From Arcobacter sp. (GTDB lineage Bacteria; Campylobacterota; Campylobacteria; Campylobacterales; Arcobacteraceae): 38,678 nt of DNA. The first letter of the stretch is position 1. Each line of letters starts with the position of its first letter. The notes under the pieces were generated by a model. It saw only the letters and a program-made list of their open reading frames with translations, did no database searches and was not told the origin of the DNA. Location: assembly GCA_002869565.1 (NCBI GenBank), contig PKUJ01000019.1:1-38678 (forward strand), read 5' to 3'. The position numbers and the translations under genes were made by a program. Of the stretch, positions 33,665-38,678 are shown piece after piece.

Positions 33665-34459
33665 ATGAAAACATTAATATTTACAGATTTAGATGGAACT
33701 TTCTTAAATCATTATGATTATTCATTTGATGACTCTAAAGAGGCACTAGCAAAAATATTTAAAAAAAATATTCCTCTTATTTTCACTACAAGTAAAACAA
33801 AAGTTGAAGTTGAAGTTCTGCAAAAAAAAGTAGGAATAAAAGAACCTTTTATTGTAGAAAATGGTGCGGCAATTTTTTTCCCTAATAATTACAAAAATCT
33901 TGATTTCTCATTTTTAGATAAGTATGAAGATTACTACATTTTACAATTGGGACTTTCCTACAAACAAATTTTAAACTTTTACGAAAAATATAAAGAAGAG
34001 TTTGGAATGTTTGGTTTTAGTGATATGTCTTTGCAAGAAGTTGCTAAGTATACAGGTTTGAGTGTTGAAGAGGTAGAACTTTCAAAACAAAGAAATTTTA
34101 CAGAACCCTTTTTATTAAAAGATGAATCTATTTTAAAAAATCTTCAAAATTTAGCAGCAACATACAATATAAAAATTACAAAAGGTGGAAGGTTTTATCA
34201 TTTGATTGGTGAAGATCAAGATAAAGGTAGAGCTGTTAAAAAAGCTAAAATGATATTTAAAAAAGTTTATGAAAAAAAAATAAATTCAATTGCTTTAGGT
34301 GATGGAGAAAATGATCTTGCTATGTTAGAGAATGTTATTGTTCCAATTTTAATAAAAAATCATAAAGATGAATTTATTGAATGTGATATAAAAAATATTC
34401 AAAAATCTACTTATCAAGGCTCAAAAGGTTGGAATGAGATGGTACTAAAAAATGTCTAG
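33665..34459 (+). CDS. HAD-IIB phosphatase, mannosyl/glucosyl-3-phosphoglycerate phosphatase type
   Basis: A 264-aa HAD phosphatase of the MpgP/GpgP group that would remove phosphate from glycosyl-3-phosphoglycerate to give the free glycosylglycerate. The nucleophile motif is FTDLDGT with D8 and D10; TTSKTK (near 42-47) and IVENGAAIFFP follow, and the motif-4 region reads LGDGENDLAML near 213. The GpgS gene two positions downstream supports the glucosyl substrate. The gene has no ribosome site and a -10 box almost touching its ATG. It overlaps the next gene by 8 nt. Confidence 0.85.
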   Translation: MKTLIFTDLDGTFLNHYDYSFDDSKEALAKIFKKNIPLIFTTSKTKVEVEVLQKKVGIKEPFIVENGAAIFFPNNYKNLDFSFLDKYEDYYILQLGLSYKQILNFYEKYKEEFGMFGFSDMSLQEVAKYTGLSVEEVELSKQRNFTEPFLLKDESILKNLQNLAATYNIKITKGGRFYHLIGEDQDKGRAVKKAKMIFKKVYEKKINSIALGDGENDLAMLENVIVPILIKNHKDEFIECDIKNIQKSTYQGSKGWNEMVLKNV

Positions 34460-35618
34460 AAAAAATTTAGAAAAAATATTTTTCAAAGCCTTAGATAAGG
34501 TAAAAGCAAAAAGTATTATAAATGATAATATTTCGATTAATAAATCAGTTATTAAAATTGTAAATAAAAAAATTGATTTAAAAAATATTGATAATTTATA
34601 TATCTTTGCAGTGGGAAAAGCTGGCTTTTCAATGGCAAAAGAGTGTGAAAATATTTTAGCTAAAAATATTAAAGGTGGAGTTGTAATTTCATCTTCAGAA
34701 GGTGAATTAAAATATCTTAAACATTTTACTTCAACTCATCCAGAAGTTTCACAAAAAAGTATTGATGCTGGAAATTTATTACTTAAAAGTGTAAAAAAAT
34801 TAAAGAAAAATGATTATTTTATATTTTTACTTTCGGGTGGTGCTTCTGCAATGATTGAAAAACCAATTGAGGGATTAAGTTTAGATGATTTTAAAAAAAT
34901 ATCATCTTCACTTTTAACAAGTGGAATAGATATTAAAGCTTTAAATAGTGTAAGAAAATCAATATCTCAAATAAAAGGCGGAAAGCTTGCAAATGAGATA
35001 AAAGCCAAAGGTATAGTTTTAGTTTTAAGTGATGTTATTGGTGATGATTTAAATACTATTGGTTCAGCTCCAATGAATAATGGAAAATTTCCTCATCATA
35101 TAATAGGTAATAATGAAATTGCTCTAAATGATGCAAAAGACTTTATAAAAGATAAAGTTGAAAAAACAGAAATTATTACAACAACTTTAGATAAAAAATC
35201 ATCTGAAGCAGCTTCTTATATTTCTAAAAAGATTCAAGAGTATGATAAAAAATATGAAAGTTTTTGTTTGTTATTTGGAGGAGAGACTACAACTGTAGTT
35301 AAAGCAAATGGTGGTTACGGTGGCAGAAATCAGGAACTTGCTTTAAGACTTTTACTTAAGAATAACGTAAATAAAAATATATCAATTTTATGTTCGGGAA
35401 GTGATGGTGTTGATGGACGTTCTTCTTCAAATGGAGCTTTTATAGATTTTGATATATATGAAAAGATGAAAAAAGAAAAATTAGATGCAAAAGAATATTT
35501 AGATAATAGTGATAGTAATACATTTTTTAGAAAACTTGGATATGAGTTTACTACAGGCATTACAGGCACAAATGTAATGGATTTTATAATAGTATTAAAA
35601 CAAAAAAAGGATAAATAG
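34452..35618 (+). CDS. Glycerate 2-kinase (type II, MOFRL family)
   Basis: A 388-aa kinase of the GckA/TtuD-like family, which phosphorylates D-glycerate, usually to 2-phosphoglycerate. The family pattern is visible: 'FAVGKAGFSMA' (residues 52-62), LLSGGASAMIEKP (near 129-141) and the C-terminal MOFRL domain with NGGYGGRNQELALRL and GSDGVDGRSSSNGAF. In this operon it would recapture glycerate released by phosphorolysis of glucosylglycerate. It overlaps the phosphatase by 8 nt and abuts gpgS (TAGATG). Confidence 0.9.
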   Translation: MSRKNLEKIFFKALDKVKAKSIINDNISINKSVIKIVNKKIDLKNIDNLYIFAVGKAGFSMAKECENILAKNIKGGVVISSSEGELKYLKHFTSTHPEVSQKSIDAGNLLLKSVKKLKKNDYFIFLLSGGASAMIEKPIEGLSLDDFKKISSSLLTSGIDIKALNSVRKSISQIKGGKLANEIKAKGIVLVLSDVIGDDLNTIGSAPMNNGKFPHHIIGNNEIALNDAKDFIKDKVEKTEIITTTLDKKSSEAASYISKKIQEYDKKYESFCLLFGGETTTVVKANGGYGGRNQELALRLLLKNNVNKNISILCSGSDGVDGRSSSNGAFIDFDIYEKMKKEKLDAKEYLDNSDSNTFFRKLGYEFTTGITGTNVMDFIIVLKQKKDK

Positions 35619-36830
35619 ATGGCAGATTTTTTTCAAAACGGAGTAATAACAACTCTTCAAAAGCTAGGTGAACGTCCTCTTGAGGATATTGAAGTTGAAT
35701 TGGAAGATTTTGGGAAAAGACATAGAATGGTTTTACTTTTACCTGCTTTGTATTCTGAGTTTGAAACTCCGGCAATGCATAAAATTATTAAAGAATTAAA
35801 GAGTGTTAAATATCTTTATAAAATAATTTTAGGACTGGACATGGCAACTAAAGAACAATTTGAAGAGGTAAAAGAATTAATGTCTGTTTTACCATGTAAA
35901 GTTGATGTGCTTTGGAATGATGGACCAAGGATTAAAGAGTTATATGCTGAATTAACTGCTGAAGGTTTCCCTGGTCTTAATACTCCTGGAAAAGGAAGAA
36001 ATGTTTGGACTATGATTGGTTATGGTTTGACAGATAATGATGCTTATGCTTTTGCTTTACATGATTGTGATATTGTTAATTATAATCGAGAAATTCCGGC
36101 GCGTCTTTTTTACCCAATTATTCATCATGCACTTGATTTTGAATTTAATAAAGGTTTTTATTCTAGGGTTACTAATAAACTACATGGGAGAGCAACAAGA
36201 CTTTTGTATACGCCATTAATTAATAGTCTTACAAAAGTTTTTGGAAGTAATAGGTATTTGGATTATATGGAAAGTTTTAGATATTCACTTTCTGGAGAGT
36301 TTTCATTTATAAGAACACTTGGTCGTGGTATTGGTATTTCTCCAACATGGGGATTAGAAGTTTCAACATTAAGTGAGGTTTATAAAAATACTTCAAATAA
36401 AAGAATATGTCAAACAGAAATCATGGAAAGTTATGAGCATAAACACCAAGAACTAGGAGATCAAAGTTCAGGTGGCGGGATTTATAAAATGGCAAATGAT
36501 ATTGCTAAAACTCTTTTTAGAGTTTTAGCCCAAGAAGGAGTTGTTTTTTCTGAATCCTCTTTTAAAACTTTACTTGCTACCTATTTTCAAGAATCAAGAT
36601 TTGAAATATCAAAATATAATGCCTTAAGTAAACTAAATGGCTTAGAATATAATCGTGAAAAAGAGATAAAAGCAGTTGAAGCTTTTCAAGATGCAATAAA
36701 AGCTGCAGCAGAAGAGTTCTATGAAGATCCTATGGGAATTCCTTCTTTATCTCCATGGATTACAGTTAGATCTGTAATGCCAGATTTTTCTGATAAATTT
36801 GCATTGTATGTAGAAAAGGACAACGAATAG
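35619..36830 (+). CDS. gpgS: Glucosyl-3-phosphoglycerate synthase
   Basis: A 403-aa retaining glycosyltransferase (GT81-like) that joins glucose from a nucleotide donor to 3-phosphoglycerate. The N-terminus, FFQNGVITTLQKLGERPLE, resembles known GpgS proteins. The donor/metal motif HDCD (near residue 147, in FALHDCDIVNYNRE) is the DxD-type site. The LNTPGKGRNVW segment (near 119-129) and the SGEFSFIR region follow. Mannosyl-3-phosphoglycerate synthase is the alternative, but the GH13_18 neighbour favours glucose. It abuts genes on both sides (TAGATG). Confidence 0.88.
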   Translation: MADFFQNGVITTLQKLGERPLEDIEVELEDFGKRHRMVLLLPALYSEFETPAMHKIIKELKSVKYLYKIILGLDMATKEQFEEVKELMSVLPCKVDVLWNDGPRIKELYAELTAEGFPGLNTPGKGRNVWTMIGYGLTDNDAYAFALHDCDIVNYNREIPARLFYPIIHHALDFEFNKGFYSRVTNKLHGRATRLLYTPLINSLTKVFGSNRYLDYMESFRYSLSGEFSFIRTLGRGIGISPTWGLEVSTLSEVYKNTSNKRICQTEIMESYEHKHQELGDQSSGGGIYKMANDIAKTLFRVLAQEGVVFSESSFKTLLATYFQESRFEISKYNALSKLNGLEYNREKEIKAVEAFQDAIKAAAEEFYEDPMGIPSLSPWITVRSVMPDFSDKFALYVEKDNE

Positions 36831-38579
36831 ATGAAACATATATCAGATCCAGAACATACAATTAATAAAAGGCTATATAAATTATATCCTCCTGAAATTG
36901 CTGAAAGAGCTGTTAGTAGTATTATTGATTTAATTTTTAAATATAAATCGAGAATTGTTCCTAATGAGTATCATCTAAGCCAGAAAGATATTATTTTAAT
37001 TACATATGGAGATCAAGTAAATAAAGATCATGAAGCCTCATTACATACATTGAATGAGTTCATGAATAACCATTTAAAAGGTGTTATAAACTCCATACAT
37101 ATTTTACCTTTCTACCCATCATCTTCTGATGGTGGTTTTTCTGTAGTAAATTATAATGCAGTTGATCCTCATATGGGATCATGGAGAGAAATTGAACATA
37201 TAAGTGCTGATTATAGACTTATGGTTGATGGTGTAATTAATCATGTGTCACAATTCTCTGATTGGTTTAAAGCTTATTTATCCGGAGATAAATATTTTCA
37301 AGATTATTTTATTGAAATGGATCCTTCTACTGATTTGTCTAAAGTAGTACGTCCAAGGGCAACACCCCTTTTAAGTGAGTTTACAGATGATGAAGGCAAA
37401 ATAAGACATATTTGGACAACATTTAGTAAAGATCAAGTAGATTTAAATTATCAAAGTCATAGGGTTTTAAGAAATGTTCTTGATTCGATGTTTTATTATA
37501 TAGAAAAAGGTGCAACACTTATTAGACTTGATGCAATAGCATTTATCTGGAAAGAATTAGGTACTGAATGTGTACATCTTCCTCAAACCCATGAGTTAAT
37601 ACAACTTATGAGAGAAGTTCTTCATGAAGTGGCTCCTGAAGTTATAATAATAACAGAAACAAATGTTCCTCATCATGAAAATGTTTCATATTTTGGAAGT
37701 GGTGCGGATGAAGCTCAAATGGTTTATAATTTTGCCTTGCCTCCTCTTTTAGTACACTCAATTTTGACTAAAAATACTGAAACTCTTACTTCTTGGGCTC
37801 AGACTTTAACTCTTCCTAGTGACAAAGTATGTTTTTTTAATTTTACAGCAAGTCACGATGGAATAGGTTTGAGACCTATTAAGGGAATTTTATCTGATGA
37901 TGAGGTAAATCATATTGTAGAAAAAGTTCAAGAACATGGTGGTCTGGTATCTTTTAGAGCAGAAGAAGATGGAACTAAAACGCCATATGAATTAAATTGT
38001 AGTTATATTGATGCCTTAACAAATCCAAATGAAGATGATAAAATTAGATTTAAAAGAATGCTTTTAGCACAAGCTACTGTTTTAGTTATGCCTGGAGTCC
38101 CTGGTATATATTTCCATTCTCTCGTGGGTTCACAAAACTACCATGATGGAGTAAAACATTCTGGAATTAATCGTACTATTAATAGAGAAAAATATAATAT
38201 TGATTGGTTGGAAAAAGAACTTTCAACACAAGGTAGTTTAGCAAAAACAATGTTTGATTCTTACAAAAGATTAATTTCAATTAGAATAAATGAAGAAGCT
38301 TTTAATCCTTTTGGAAAATTTAAATTTTTAGACCTTGATAAAAGACTTTTTGTAGTTGACCAAAAATGTTGTAAAAATATAGATAGAATAATAGCTATTC
38401 ACAATTTTTCAGATGAAGTAGTTTCATGTGTTTTACCTGATGATATTTTGTTACCATTATGTGATATACTTATGTCAAACTGCACAATAAACCCATCAAA
38501 TGTGTACAAAGATAGTAGAAAAATAATCTTAGAACCTTATCAAATTATGTGGTTAAAAGGTAAAGTTACAGAATTATAA
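36831..38579 (+). CDS. GH13 glucosylglycerate phosphorylase (sucrose-phosphorylase family)
   Basis: A 582-aa GH13_18-type enzyme that would cleave glucosylglycerate with phosphate into glucose-1-phosphate and glycerate. The catalytic residues are in place: nucleophile D234 in RLDAIAF, acid/base E276 in TETNVPHH, and transition-state D343 in SHDGIGLRP. The [14 protein letters not shown] block (near 95-108) and VNYNAVDP are typical of this subfamily. Sucrose or glucosylglycerol phosphorylase are alternatives, but the co-operon gpgS, phosphatase and glycerate kinase favour glucosylglycerate. galU follows after 20 nt. Confidence 0.85.
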   Translation: MKHISDPEHTINKRLYKLYPPEIAERAVSSIIDLIFKYKSRIVPNEYHLSQKDIILITYGDQVNKDHEASLHTLNEFMNNHLKGVINSIHILPFYPSSSDGGFSVVNYNAVDPHMGSWREIEHISADYRLMVDGVINHVSQFSDWFKAYLSGDKYFQDYFIEMDPSTDLSKVVRPRATPLLSEFTDDEGKIRHIWTTFSKDQVDLNYQSHRVLRNVLDSMFYYIEKGATLIRLDAIAFIWKELGTECVHLPQTHELIQLMREVLHEVAPEVIIITETNVPHHENVSYFGSGADEAQMVYNFALPPLLVHSILTKNTETLTSWAQTLTLPSDKVCFFNFTASHDGIGLRPIKGILSDDEVNHIVEKVQEHGGLVSFRAEEDGTKTPYELNCSYIDALTNPNEDDKIRFKRMLLAQATVLVMPGVPGIYFHSLVGSQNYHDGVKHSGINRTINREKYNIDWLEKELSTQGSLAKTMFDSYKRLISIRINEEAFNPFGKFKFLDLDKRLFVVDQKCCKNIDRIIAIHNFSDEVVSCVLPDDILLPLCDILMSNCTINPSNVYKDSRKIILEPYQIMWLKGKVTEL

Positions 38580-38599
38580 AAAACAAAAAGGACAAAAGA

Positions 38600-38678
38600 A
38601 TGATAAAAAGATGCCTATTTCCAGCAGCAGGATATGGAACAAGATTCCTGCCAGCAACAAAAGCGATGCCAAAAGAGA
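38600..38678 (+). CDS. galU: UTP-glucose-1-phosphate uridylyltransferase GalU (3' cut by window)
   Basis: Only the first 26 codons are visible. They contain the nucleotidyltransferase signature with [20 protein letters not shown], diagnostic of GalU, which makes UDP-glucose from UTP and glucose-1-phosphate. AAAAAGGA is the ribosome site. Position after the phosphorylase suggests it reclaims glucose-1-phosphate as the sugar donor for GpgS. Confidence 0.9.
   Translation, partial: MIKRCLFPAAGYGTRFLPATKAMPKE

Noticed and set aside
1-38678. Mobile elements, prophage, CRISPR, tRNA or defence genes
   Set aside because: No transposase, integrase, direct-repeat array, tRNA-like cloverleaf or defence-type protein was seen; the gene content is ordinary core metabolism and motility.

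Overview
The window is AT-rich, almost fully coding chromosomal DNA, most likely from a Campylobacterota of the Arcobacter group. Pointers are the low-GC codon use, the gene order fliK-fliR-flhB-TPR-fliI-flgL-flhA, the ferredoxin-thioredoxin-reductase/rhodanese fusion, frequent TTG starts, and the style of the diheme peroxidase and the Fur/Feo pair. The taxon is inferred from protein resemblance only. I see no tRNA, rRNA, insertion sequence, phage gene or CRISPR array.

Layout. (1) 1-10490: a dense flagellar block on +: hook-length control (5' end cut by the window), export gate FliR and FlhB, a secreted TPR protein, export ATPase FliI, hook-filament junction FlgL and export gate FlhA. (2) 10490-15751: the same run continues without a visible break into a BatD-like protein, a short periplasmic adaptor-like protein, a stand-alone cytoplasmic molybdopterin oxidoreductase, an MFS exporter and a 74-aa protein; the last three start at TTG codons inside the preceding gene. 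(3) 15748-16356: bioD on -, meeting the previous run tail to tail. (4) 16490-20478: clpS-clpA, a lipoprotein cytochrome c, then aat interrupted by one in-frame TAA exactly at its conserved active-site glutamate. (5) 20571-21317: FTR-rhodanese fusion. (6) 21337-24265 on -: panB-ruvB-AI-2E-family permease. (7) 24436-26303: trpA, bpt and a small secreted protein. (8) 26324-29312: feoAB (-) divergent from fur (+), with a near-consensus Fur box between them. (9) 29389-33139: diheme cytochrome c peroxidase followed after 4 nt by a membrane PAS-PAS-GGDEF-EAL protein. (10) 33143-33439: small membrane protein (-). (11) 33665 to the window end: an operon for making and recycling a glycosylglycerate: HAD phosphatase, glycerate 2-kinase, glucosyl-3-phosphoglycerate synthase, GH13 phosphorylase, and the first codons of galU.

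How the genes work together. Three groups stand out. ClpS, ClpA, Aat and Bpt are the adaptor, unfoldase and two aminoacyl-transferases of the bacterial Leu/Phe N-degron pathway, here within 9.5 kb, with Aat apparently broken. FeoA, FeoB and Fur form an iron-uptake/repressor unit. The last five genes can form a closed cycle: UDP-glucose plus 3-phosphoglycerate gives glucosylglycerate, which is phosphorolysed to glucose-1-phosphate plus glycerate; GalU and glycerate kinase then return both halves to metabolism. No stretch over 300 bases lacks a gene; the longest gaps are 33440-33664, 28669-28868 and 24266-24435, and their contents are listed as features.
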